Source: CAYZQH01 sp050300015
GTDB taxonomy: Bacteria > Pseudomonadota > Gammaproteobacteria > Pseudomonadales > Cellvibrionaceae
Assembly: GCA_050300015.1 (NCBI GenBank)
Contig: JBNKWZ010000021.1
Span: 1-64,000 of the forward strand
Direction of reading: 5' to 3'
Length of the DNA: 64,000 bases
Shown piece after piece: positions 18,746 through 27,341 of the stretch. Each line of letters begins with the position of its first letter. Position 1 is the stretch's first letter. A program made the translations under genes and the position numbers. The notes beneath the pieces were generated by a model. That model did not search any database. It was not told where the DNA came from and worked only from the letters and a program-made list of their open reading frames with translations.

Positions 18746-20938
18746 CTAGAACTGTAACCAGTATCCGGCTCTTAAGTAGTAACCAGAGTAAAACTGATTC
18801 TGGGCGGCAAAGTTTTCTTGCATCCAGTCGTAACCAAAATCCAGCTCGCAGCGCACCTTCCGGTTGAGCTTGTAATCTACTTTTAGCGATGGTCGTGCAG
18901 TCCAGCGTTCACCGTTATTGGTTAAGCTTTGGCGGTAGTCAAAACGTACCCTGGGGTTAAGTCGCAGCTTTGTGGTAAGGTTTAAGCGGTAATACGTTTC
19001 AATGGATGATACCTGCGTGCGCACAGTATCCGCGTAGCGAAGCCCCAGTAATAAGCTGTCATTTTCGCCAAACAATGTGCTGCCAATCAGGCGGGCGGAG
19101 TAATAGTAACTCAAGTCGTCCTCTGCAATCGCCGCTACGTTGGTGGATGCAGTTGTGTCTTCGTATTTTGTCATCAAGGTATTGATATCGATTTGCCATG
19201 TACTATTGAGCTTTTGGGTTACTCCCAAGTTGAGCGACTGCATCTCAGCGGAACGGTCTCTTGCAAGCTGTAAAATTTCATCTAGGGAATACACCGTAAA
19301 CAAATCTTCCAGGTGTGCAACCCCTTGTCCTTGAATGGCATTGGTGGTTAGCAATATTGGGCTGCGGCGCTGATCGTATGAATAGTTGAGTGTGGTATGT
19401 GCTGAAATTGCCCAGTGCCCATGTGACAAAAGCATATTGAGGTCACTGTGAAATATATCGTAATCAACCAGTGAGAAAAATGATTTTTTGGTATCAAAAT
19501 ACTGTATTTCGCCACCAACAGATTCGCGGTCTCTAATGTCCTGATAATCCTGAGCGATATAAAAAGTGCTGAACTCCCACCCCTCCCATAGCGAACCAAT
19601 ATCTAGGCTCGCACCGTAAAAAGACTGATCACTATTAATTTTATCGCGCTCGACGTAATCCATCGGGTAGCCGGCAACTAGGTTTAGTGTGAATATGGGG
19701 TTGAGGTCGTAAGCGGCATGAATGCCGTCAAAGCGGCCAAGTACGCCGCCAGAGCGTCGTGTTTGGCGGCCGAGGCGGGCATATAACCCCCAGTCTTTCT
19801 GTCGTGCATCTATGGCTACGCGGTTGGGATAAAATTGATTGCGGTCACCGTCGGGCAGTAAATCTTCTAGGTAACTACCTGATATCTGTGCCTTGAAATC
19901 GTAAGTGCTGTTGTTGGTTCGCGCCATTAAACTGAAATAGTTGATTAAATCTGAACGAACAACTTCCATATCTTGATGTGGTAGTTTGCGTTCATAGCGG
20001 GAATAAAACTGGCCTACGTCACCGTAATACTGGCTGCGCCAAGTAGAGCGTTTTTGGTGTTTGTTGGCCTTTTTCTTCTCGCGTGAAACTTTTGGTTGAT
20101 CGGCAGCAGTGGTTAGGCCTAAAAGGCGCTGCTTTACTCGCTCTGCTGCGGCGCCAGAAGGGAAGTCTTGTAGGTATTTTTGGTACTCAGCTTTGGCGTG
20201 CGCCAGTTGACCATTGTATTCACGCGCAATACCCATGAGTTCTTGAATGTGAGGTTTAATCGCTTCGTTGCCTTCTTCGCGAATTCTCGTAAATAACTGT
20301 ACCGCGCGACTGTAGTCCTTTTCTAGTATGGCATTGTTGGCGCGATCTAAACGATTTGCCATATTAGGATCAACGACTTTTAGTGCAGTGATAAGATTTA
20401 ATGGTACGCCGCGCTCGGGCTCTATAGGAGCAATACCCTTAAATGGCGGTCGGTCGGTGGTTATGCTTATTGTAATGGAGCGACTGTCGCCACCGGAATG
20501 AATTTTGTATTTTACTTTTTTTGAAAACCTTAAAATCAGACGGGGTGAATCACTGTGAATATCCATTAGGGTGACGTCCACTAGCGGAACGCCAAAGGCT
20601 TCGTCCCAGGTGATGTTGGATTGATTGTCGGTCACTGTATCCACGCCAGCGTTATCGAGGACACTTTGACGCATTTGAATATCGAGTTTTTTACCTTCGT
20701 CTAACGGCGTATGGCTTTCATAAAAAAGAGGTGAAAAATATTGTATAACTAAGTCGTAACCGACTTCGGTATCCACAACATTTATATCATTCAATAAATT
20801 GTTCGCGCAGTAAGCGGGTTGAACGAAAGAATAAAATACAGTGGTTAGAATTATAAGTAGGAAGTAGCGCCACGTGCCAGTTGGTTTGACCCGTAACGAG
20901 CGCGGTAAATTAAATCGGCGGCTACAGCAGGGCAACAT
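18746..20938 (-). CDS. Outer-membrane beta-barrel with AMIN-like and TPR domains (putative cytochrome porin)
   Basis: The 730-residue protein has a signal peptide (about 1-44). An AMIN-like beta domain follows (about 50-155, SPRLILRFSKKVKYKI, SRSITISI), then TPR-like helices (about 185-270, YSRAVQLFTRI, AKAEYQKYLQDFPSG). From about 300 to the end there are alternating amphipathic strands typical of an outer-membrane barrel, closing with YLRAGYWLQF, whose terminal Phe fits the BAM signal. It lies 61 bases downstream of the 27-haem gene and could be the sheath that carries a cytochrome through the outer membrane, as MtrB does in Shewanella. It shows no obvious MtrB-family motif. Confidence 0.72.
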   Translation of the reverse strand: MLPCCSRRFNLPRSLRVKPTGTWRYFLLIILTTVFYSFVQPAYCANNLLNDINVVDTEVGYDLVIQYFSPLFYESHTPLDEGKKLDIQMRQSVLDNAGVDTVTDNQSNITWDEAFGVPLVDVTLMDIHSDSPRLILRFSKKVKYKIHSGGDSRSITISITTDRPPFKGIAPIEPERGVPLNLITALKVVDPNMANRLDRANNAILEKDYSRAVQLFTRIREEGNEAIKPHIQELMGIAREYNGQLAHAKAEYQKYLQDFPSGAAAERVKQRLLGLTTAADQPKVSREKKKANKHQKRSTWRSQYYGDVGQFYSRYERKLPHQDMEVVRSDLINYFSLMARTNNSTYDFKAQISGSYLEDLLPDGDRNQFYPNRVAIDARQKDWGLYARLGRQTRRSGGVLGRFDGIHAAYDLNPIFTLNLVAGYPMDYVERDKINSDQSFYGASLDIGSLWEGWEFSTFYIAQDYQDIRDRESVGGEIQYFDTKKSFFSLVDYDIFHSDLNMLLSHGHWAISAHTTLNYSYDQRRSPILLTTNAIQGQGVAHLEDLFTVYSLDEILQLARDRSAEMQSLNLGVTQKLNSTWQIDINTLMTKYEDTTASTNVAAIAEDDLSYYYSARLIGSTLFGENDSLLLGLRYADTVRTQVSSIETYYRLNLTTKLRLNPRVRFDYRQSLTNNGERWTARPSLKVDYKLNRKVRCELDFGYDWMQENFAAQNQFYSGYYLRAGYWLQF

Positions 20939-20999
20939 GGTTCAATTTCTGCCTTTTTCTGAAAAATTATTATTTGAATTCACAAATCAACAGCCTATT

Positions 21000-23180
21000 T
21001 TAAAAACTAAGTATATTGACGCTGTGTTCTGCGTTGCGATTGATTTGAATAGTGTTGAGTGTCCCATCTGTGTATATGTGACATGAGCCAGCGCAATTGG
21101 CGAGTTCAGCGGCCGTGTATGTGGTATTGCCGAATTTGGTATGTGGGCCTGGGTCGTAATCACTGGTATGGCAGGCACCGCAATCAGGTTGTAGGGCTAT
21201 CACCTCCCAAGTGGGGGTTTCGGTATTGCCCTGATGGCAATCGACGCAATCGAGCCCCACAGCGTGATCGCCAGGGTAGGCGGCTGACGAATGCAAATAG
21301 TTGGTGTCTTGCCATAACGCTGTATTGTGGCAAGCGTCGCATTCGAGTGTGGTAACAAAATGATTGCCTGCTTGGCCAAGTGCAGTGACACCGTTGTGAC
21401 AGCTGGAGCAAACGCCATTGACCTGGCTGTGGTCTACGTTGACCACAGGAATCCAGCCGATGGGGGTGTGGCAGTCTTCGCAAATATCCGTGGTGTTGAT
21501 GTGCTGCATGGATTTTCCGGTGGCGCTTGTGCCGTTATGGCAAGTGACGCAATCGCCTGTAACCCCCACGTGATCAAAACGTACGTCAGTCCAATCGCTG
21601 GTTACATGGCAATCATCACATGTGTCTAGGCTGACAATATGGTTCGGACCTTTGCCTGTTGCGGTCAATCCATTGTGACAACTGACGCAAGTGCCATTGA
21701 CTGATGCGTGGTCTACCCGCACCACAGGAATCCAAGTATTGGTGTTGTGGCAGTCTTCGCAAATATCATTGGTGTTGATGTGGTTGGCATTTTTGCCAGT
21801 GGCGGAGGTGCCGTTATGACAGCTTATGCAGTTATCCACTATGCCCGTGTGATCAAAGCGCACATCGTTCCAATCCTCTGTAGTATGGCAGTCGTCACAG
21901 GTATCTGCGCTGGCTATGTGTGCGGGGTGTTTGCCAATCGCAGTGGTACCGTTGTGGCAGCTGACGCAAGTGCCATTCACTACGGTGTGGTCTACGCGTA
22001 TCACTGGTGACCAAATATCTGTGGTATGACAGCTTTCACAGCTATTGGCGGTATTTATGTGAGTGGGTGTTTTGCCTGTGGCCTGAACACCGTCATGGCA
22101 ACTTATGCAGTTATCCACTATGCCCGTGTGATCAAAACGCACATCTAGCCAATCTTCGGTGGTGTGACAGTCATCGCAGGTGTCAGCGCTGGTGATATGC
22201 GTGGGGTTTTTACCGGTGGCGGTGGTGCCGTTATGGCAGCTGAAGCAAACTCCGTTGACCGAGCTGTGGTCAACGCGGGGTACGGGCACCCAAACTGCAG
22301 TTGAGTGACAGTCTTCACAGCGATCAGTGGTATTGATGTGGGTTGCATGCTTACCCGTCGCTTGGGTGCCGTTATGACAGCTTATGCAGTTGTCCACTAT
22401 GCCTGTGTGATCAAAGCGTACATCGAGCCAATCTTCAGTGGTATGGCAATCATCACAGGTATCTGCACTCTCTATGTGGGTAGGGTGTTTTCCTGTCGCC
22501 GTTGTACCGTTATGGCAGCTGAAACACGTACCTAAGACAACGCTGTGATCCACACGAATTACCGGTGACCAGATATTAGTGCTGTGGCAATCTTCGCAGC
22601 TGTCGGTAGTAGTGATGTGTGTGGGCGTTTTGCCTGTGGCGGTAGTGCCGTTGTGGCAGCTAACGCAATTGTCGGTGGTATTGCTGTGATCAAAGCGTGC
22701 CCCAATCCAAGTATGGGGTGTGTGACAGTTACTGCAATCTTCGCTTGTAGGAATATGAAATGGATGTTGGCCGATGGCGATGGTGTTGTTGTGGCAGCTG
22801 TCGCAGCTTCCATTTACTGCATCGTGGTCCACCCGTACCACGGAAGTCCAATCATATTCCGTATGACAATCGTCACAGCGGTTGTTGGAGTTGATGTGTG
22901 TGGTGTTTTTAGACGATGCTGCAACCGCGCCGCCTAAGCTGTGGCAGGCCGAACACATTCTTGGAGTGTTGGTAAATGTGCCACGGTTATGACAGTTTTC
23001 GCAATCCACAGCCATGTGTGCGCCCACCAGCGGAAACCCCGTAGTGAAATGGTCAAATTCAAAATCACCGTTTGCTTGGGCGTGCCAACTAAAAATAAAA
23101 GCGCACAACGCCAAAAGAATACGTGCTGCAATGGCCCGGAGCTTACTTATAAATACATTCACCCCTTTGTGGAGATTCAT
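21000..23180 (-). CDS. Repetitive c-type cytochrome, about 27 haems
   Basis: The 726-residue exported protein has a signal peptide cleaved near residue 36 (AQA) and no lipobox. I count 27 CxxCH motifs starting at C60, plus a CX3CH (CAGSCH) near the end. The core is a four-haem unit of about 93 residues (CDDCH, CISCH, CEDCH, CFSCH or CVSCH) repeated about five times with little divergence. Each haem is followed by a conserved His in RFDH, RVDH or THI, so bis-His ligation is likely. Its ATG overlaps the stop of the 21-haem gene as ATGA, so the two are translationally coupled. It is periplasmic, barrel-inserted or exported; the sequence does not decide. Confidence 0.9.
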   Translation of the reverse strand: MNLHKGVNVFISKLRAIAARILLALCAFIFSWHAQANGDFEFDHFTTGFPLVGAHMAVDCENCHNRGTFTNTPRMCSACHSLGGAVAASSKNTTHINSNNRCDDCHTEYDWTSVVRVDHDAVNGSCDSCHNNTIAIGQHPFHIPTSEDCSNCHTPHTWIGARFDHSNTTDNCVSCHNGTTATGKTPTHITTTDSCEDCHSTNIWSPVIRVDHSVVLGTCFSCHNGTTATGKHPTHIESADTCDDCHTTEDWLDVRFDHTGIVDNCISCHNGTQATGKHATHINTTDRCEDCHSTAVWVPVPRVDHSSVNGVCFSCHNGTTATGKNPTHITSADTCDDCHTTEDWLDVRFDHTGIVDNCISCHDGVQATGKTPTHINTANSCESCHTTDIWSPVIRVDHTVVNGTCVSCHNGTTAIGKHPAHIASADTCDDCHTTEDWNDVRFDHTGIVDNCISCHNGTSATGKNANHINTNDICEDCHNTNTWIPVVRVDHASVNGTCVSCHNGLTATGKGPNHIVSLDTCDDCHVTSDWTDVRFDHVGVTGDCVTCHNGTSATGKSMQHINTTDICEDCHTPIGWIPVVNVDHSQVNGVCSSCHNGVTALGQAGNHFVTTLECDACHNTALWQDTNYLHSSAAYPGDHAVGLDCVDCHQGNTETPTWEVIALQPDCGACHTSDYDPGPHTKFGNTTYTAAELANCAGSCHIYTDGTLNTIQINRNAEHSVNILSF
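21380..22800 (-). repeat. Tandem 279-bp repeats within the 27-haem gene
   Basis: About five near-copies of a 93-codon unit, each carrying four CxxCH codon blocks, lie head to tail. Phrases such as GATGTGCGTTTTGATCACAC (minus strand, with small variants) recur at this spacing. The array could expand or contract by recombination. Confidence 0.7.
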
Positions 23181-24778
23181 TGGCTAAGCTCACTGATTTT
23201 ATCAAACGCTTCGGTGTTATGGCATCTTTCGCAGGCGCGGCCGAAGCGACGGTTGTGTTCGTCGTCATCGGCATGACACGCAATGCAAGCAGAATTTTGC
23301 TCAACTTGCCCTGCTATGGGTTTGTAATGGCAATCGCTGCAGGTTAAATCTTTATGCGCACCATCCAAAATAAAATCTGTTTGCTTGTCGTGATCAAATT
23401 GCCAAAGGCTCCAATCGTTGGGCGTATGGCAGTAGGCACATTCAGTCCCCAATCCACCTTTGTGTATATCATCGGCCTGATGACACTCTGAGCACTGCTG
23501 CTTAATAAAACGAAACTCTTTTGTTAGGTGGCACGCGTCGCAGTTGGTGATTGCGTGTATTCCAACAAGTGGAAACGCAGTAAGGTTGTGGTCAAAGCGG
23601 ACATCAACTAGCCAGCCTTCAGGGTTGTGGCACTCTTGGCAAAGAGTGCCTTCTTGCCCGTCATGTACATCATCTTGTTTGTGGCAATGGTTGCAGGCGC
23701 TGCTCAATTGCTCATCTTTGGTATCAGTCCCGTGACAGCTTTCGCAGGTTATTTCTGTATGTCTGCCATGCAATTCAAAATCTGTATCCAAATTGTGATC
23801 AAAGGTTTGTTTGCGCCAGGTTTCAATGGTATGGCAGCTGTCGCATTCGTCGCCATTGCGACCTAAGTGTTTGTCGTCATTTTTGTGGCAGCTGATGCAT
23901 TTTGTATCCAGTTCATCCTTGTGGTCAGTTTTGGTGTGACATGCATTGCAAGTAAGGTTTTTGTGTCCGCCTTGTAATTTAAAATTAGTGTCTTTGTCGT
24001 GGTCAAATGTCAATTTATCCCATTTTGTTTCTTGGTGGCACTGGCTGCAGTCCGAACCATTGACACCATTGTGAATGTCGTTTAAAGCATGACACGAGTA
24101 ACAATTGGTAGGGGTGTCTTTATACTTTTGATCGGGGTGGCAGGCATTGCAGCTGACTTCTTGGTGGCTGCCGTGCAACGGGAATTCTGTGTCGTCGTGA
24201 TCAAACTCGGACTCCACCCAATTTTTGGTGGAATGACAATCGTTGCAAGATTCACCCAAAGTACCTTGGTGGTGGTCGTCTTTCTCATGGCATGAAAAAC
24301 AATCGTGTGGTGCTTCGCGATACAGCTCGTCTTCTTGATGGCAGCCAGCGCATGGCGTGCTGGCATGTTTGTTCTCGAGAACGAAATCGGTCTTTGAGTG
24401 GTCAAATGAATCCTGATCCAAGTTCAGGATGTCGGCATTTCGGCCAAGGTGATCACTATGGCAAACGATACACTCCACCTGTTTGCTAGGGCTCATGCGG
24501 CCGTGAAAGCCTTCTCCCGCTGTAATGTCGGCATCTACTTTGTCATGGCAGTCGCGACACAACTTAATGCGGTCATCACCATGACATTGATCGCATTCTT
24601 TTTCAATGTCTGCATGGCCTAAGATAACCGGGCCAGGCATCATAATTTGTTTTAGCGAAAAGCTGTTTTCATCCGCATGGGCCTGAGGAGGAGCTTCGAC
24701 AATAAAAAGAAACGCGAAGGCAATTGCCGCATAAATATAAATGCGGAGTTTGGCGACATAAGAGTGGCTGTTTGTCAT
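23177..24778 (-). CDS. c-type cytochrome, about 21 haems
   Basis: The 533-residue exported protein has a signal peptide cleaved near residue 35 (AHA-DE) and 21 CxxCH motifs from C62 to the C-terminus. Its three-haem repeat differs from its neighbours: a CNACH-type motif, CxSCHxxDDxHxG, then CxxCHxxxxWxxxxFDHxxxTxFxLxGxH, about 65 residues long. The many FDH, GxH and DDxH histidines can supply the second ligands. This pattern resembles periplasmic or outer-membrane multihaem c3-like proteins. It follows the b-type membrane protein by 20 bases and overlaps the 27-haem gene, so it may link the inner membrane to the outer-membrane components. Confidence 0.9.
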   Translation of the reverse strand: MTNSHSYVAKLRIYIYAAIAFAFLFIVEAPPQAHADENSFSLKQIMMPGPVILGHADIEKECDQCHGDDRIKLCRDCHDKVDADITAGEGFHGRMSPSKQVECIVCHSDHLGRNADILNLDQDSFDHSKTDFVLENKHASTPCAGCHQEDELYREAPHDCFSCHEKDDHHQGTLGESCNDCHSTKNWVESEFDHDDTEFPLHGSHQEVSCNACHPDQKYKDTPTNCYSCHALNDIHNGVNGSDCSQCHQETKWDKLTFDHDKDTNFKLQGGHKNLTCNACHTKTDHKDELDTKCISCHKNDDKHLGRNGDECDSCHTIETWRKQTFDHNLDTDFELHGRHTEITCESCHGTDTKDEQLSSACNHCHKQDDVHDGQEGTLCQECHNPEGWLVDVRFDHNLTAFPLVGIHAITNCDACHLTKEFRFIKQQCSECHQADDIHKGGLGTECAYCHTPNDWSLWQFDHDKQTDFILDGAHKDLTCSDCHYKPIAGQVEQNSACIACHADDDEHNRRFGRACERCHNTEAFDKISELSQ

Positions 24779-24797
24779 GAGCTAGATCGCCATACAG

Positions 24798-25718
24798 CTA
24801 GTACACATGCACTGCGTACACATGGATCAGCGCAGTAACAATGAGCATAAAAAATATAGGCAAGTGCAATAGGTGCCACATTGAGAACAGCCTCTCGTAA
24901 AAGCTGAGCCGCGCTATTGTACGGATGTTTCTAATATAAGCTTGGACGTGCGTTCTGGTGGTATAAAAATAGTTCTTGCGTCGTTCTGAGTTGAACCCTA
25001 CTAGATGGCTTTTGCTGGTGCAGTGTAATCGCAATTCTTTGATTACGCTGCTCTGGGCGCGACGGCTGCGCACAGTAAGGGTAATGATGGAAATGAAATT
25101 GGCTAAAAAACCTGTCTGGGTAGAAACTTGATCCCCAAGTTCATACAGGGTGTCTAGTGAAAAGCTGTCGATTTTTGTATCATTATCCAGTTGCTGCTTG
25201 ATGTTAGAAAGCTGCTTCAGCAAATCTTTTACTTCTAATTTTTTACCAAACAAACTTGCATGTATTTTGCCATAAATATAACGCCCAATAAGACCACTTC
25301 CAACCATCAAACCCATGGCCAGCAATGCAATATTACTGTTTGCAGATCCCAGTTTAAAATTACAGTGGTACAAAATTAGAAGTGGACCAAGGACGCCAAA
25401 AATCATATGCAGTTTGAACCAATTTTTGGTCGATAAAACAAAAAAAGCATTTCGATTAAAGCGTTTTCGTAGTGGGTAAAGCAATAACAGAAGCATCATC
25501 ACGCCACCGGTAATGCCAAGTGCATAACCAAGTCCAAACTCTGGATTGACCAGATATTCGTCGCGCAGCCTCCAACCCAGCGCTACAAATGCCAAAACGG
25601 CAAGTGTAAAGATATTTGTAAACGAAAAAAAATTCACAACAGGCGAAATTTTAGTCGTTACTGTCGTGGGCGCCTTGCTGCGTGTTACATTCAAACTTGT
25701 CATACTAAAACTCGGCAC
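24798..25718 (-). CDS. Membrane di-haem b-type cytochrome, putative quinol oxidoreductase
   Basis: The 306-residue integral membrane protein has predicted helices at about 33-48, 62-81, 103-120, 127-147 and 283-302. Two helices carry histidines exactly 14 apart: H104/H118 (LHMIFGVLGPLLILYH) and H285/H299 (HLPIFFMLIVTALIH). The Hx13H spacing on two helices is the arrangement that holds two b haems in bc1-type cytochrome b and in ferric-reductase-like proteins. H282 and H304 are nearby. The sequence is not NapC/CymA. It is the likely entry or exit point for quinone-pool electrons. Translation may start at GTG 25718 or, more likely, ATG 25703. It directly abuts the TPR gene. Confidence 0.72.
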   Translation of the reverse strand: MPSFSMTSLNVTRSKAPTTVTTKISPVVNFFSFTNIFTLAVLAFVALGWRLRDEYLVNPEFGLGYALGITGGVMMLLLLLYPLRKRFNRNAFFVLSTKNWFKLHMIFGVLGPLLILYHCNFKLGSANSNIALLAMGLMVGSGLIGRYIYGKIHASLFGKKLEVKDLLKQLSNIKQQLDNDTKIDSFSLDTLYELGDQVSTQTGFLANFISIITLTVRSRRAQSSVIKELRLHCTSKSHLVGFNSERRKNYFYTTRTHVQAYIRNIRTIARLSFYERLFSMWHLLHLPIFFMLIVTALIHVYAVHVY

Positions 25719-26231
25719 TTAATCAGCTTGGCGTACATCGGTATCCACAGGTGTAAAAAATTCGTCTTCAAAAACCGTTGGCGGTTGCTTAATAATGGCG
25801 TTCGGATTGTGAATGGAACTGCCAGAGGAGGTTAAAACTTCACCCTTGTAACCAAGCTTGCGAGCTTTTTCGGCTGCGACCTGGGCGGCTTGCATCTGGC
25901 CTAAGTGTTGATAGGATCTTGCCAGTAGTGCCCAGCCCTTAACATCGTTCGGGTTGGAGTCTAAGCGATTGCGAAGCCCTATTACCAGCTCTTCTATTGA
26001 GCCTGCCTGAGCGGATTCTGACGAGGCATTCATTGTCGATGAAATGCTGGGGTGGCCCGCAGGCATGCTGCTTGCTGACGCTGGTGCTGAGCTGCCAACA
26101 ACAGCCTCTTTTGCGAGGCTTTTCACCGTGGTTTCGCTGTTGGATAGATGAAGGATTTGAACGAAACTGCCACCAAAAAGCATTGATAACAACATTAAAC
26201 CCAATGTTTTTTGCTGGGCTGATAATTTCAT
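25719..26231 (-). CDS. CcmI/CycH-like TPR protein
   Basis: The 170-residue protein has one N-terminal membrane helix (about 9-25), a low-complexity Ser/Ala/Pro segment and a TPR unit (about 85-130: LRNRLDSNPNDVKGWALLARSYQ). This last wording is typical of the C-terminal domain of CcmI/CycH/NrfG, which present apocytochrome c to the haem lyase. A dedicated maturation helper for the large cytochromes is likely. Its stop codon abuts the start of the b-type cytochrome gene. Confidence 0.7.
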   Translation of the reverse strand: MKLSAQQKTLGLMLLSMLFGGSFVQILHLSNSETTVKSLAKEAVVGSSAPASASSMPAGHPSISSTMNASSESAQAGSIEELVIGLRNRLDSNPNDVKGWALLARSYQHLGQMQAAQVAAEKARKLGYKGEVLTSSGSSIHNPNAIIKQPPTVFEDEFFTPVDTDVRQAD

Positions 26232-26399
26232 GCAGGTTCCTGTGGTTTGACAAAAAATTATTAATTCTCTGGCAGCGCCAGTTTACGTTGGCGTGGCACT
26301 GCATCGATACTCTATTTAGAATAGCTGAAGCGCTCGCGTTAACCTCAATAACTTGGTTGTAAGGCGTACGTGTGCGCAAAAGCGAAACAACCTTTAGGG

Positions 26400-27341
26400 C
26401 TAGTCGGGTAACTCAACCTCCGTGGCAATCAGGATTCCATTCACTATCGTGCCTTCCACCTCCACCAGAACGTCGTTACCTAAAGGTACTGAGCCTGTCT
26501 CAAATTTAGCCTTGGTAGCATCGATGGCCTGGCCTGAAATGCTAAAATGAAATTTGTCGACAAAACTACCGATAAAACCTTGTAAGTGAACATCCTCGAC
26601 GTTTTCTCCAAATAGAGTGGGCAGTTTCTCTATTTCATCTGCGAAAATAATAGTGCCGTCGAAGTTGCCTTCTACTTCTACTGCAATTCCGTTTGCTAGC
26701 TGGGCTTTTGAGATGTCTTCAAATTCAGCGTTAGAAAAGTCCACACGAATAGTATTAATCACAAATTCCGAATCCGATAGATCTGAAATAGTGCCCTTGA
26801 GCTCTACTGTGCTGTTGGCAGAAAAAACTGATATTTTTTCTATGCGTGTAGCCTGTATAGCGTTTGGCCCGATTGAAAAGCCGCTAATTTCGACCAGATC
26901 ATTGACGTTTATAGTGTCAAAAGTCACGGCGTCAAAGACGGTTGAGTTTAGGTCGACCCTGACTTCTGTGCCCAGTACCTGCAGGACTTTTTGATCACCA
27001 TTAGAAGAGTTTGTCACGGATTCGACGGGGCCTTGAATGGCATCATTAAACGCCACCATATTCGCGGTGCCGGTTTGGCCGTCGGGGTTAATTATGCCGT
27101 CAACGACGACGACCATCCCTAAGCGCAAATCATTGGTAGTCGCTGCCATTCCTTCGAGGGTGACCTGGGCATTGTCGATTTCAAATTTTATGCCGTTTAC
27201 GTAAATGCTGCCGAAAGCATCAATAGGTCCAACCACTCTACTGCCAGAGCCGCCTATACCTGTAACGTCGCCACCACCGCATGCACTAAGTATGCAGGCA
27301 AAAACCATTGCACCTAGGCTATGTGGCTTATTGATTTGCAT
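26400..27341 (-). CDS. DUF5666-like lipoprotein
   Basis: About 313 residues when started at MQINKPHS, which gives a clean lipoprotein signal ending ILSAC. The mature part begins GGGDVTGIGGSG and holds about four beta-barrel-like repeats such as GSIYVNGIKFEIDNAQVTL and DLRLGMVVVVDG, matching what I recall as DUF5666. Its function is unknown. Its ATG lies 14 bases inside the end of the regulator gene, so it is probably co-translated. A 168-base gap separates it from the TPR gene. Confidence 0.75.
   Translation of the reverse strand: MQINKPHSLGAMVFACILSACGGGDVTGIGGSGSRVVGPIDAFGSIYVNGIKFEIDNAQVTLEGMAATTNDLRLGMVVVVDGIINPDGQTGTANMVAFNDAIQGPVESVTNSSNGDQKVLQVLGTEVRVDLNSTVFDAVTFDTINVNDLVEISGFSIGPNAIQATRIEKISVFSANSTVELKGTISDLSDSEFVINTIRVDFSNAEFEDISKAQLANGIAVEVEGNFDGTIIFADEIEKLPTLFGENVEDVHLQGFIGSFVDKFHFSISGQAIDATKAKFETGSVPLGNDVLVEVEGTIVNGILIATEVELPD

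Noticed and set aside
21380..22800. Regular repeats that resemble a CRISPR array
   Set aside because: They are in-frame codon repeats for CxxCH units inside a coding gene; the unit is 279 bases and spacers are not unique.
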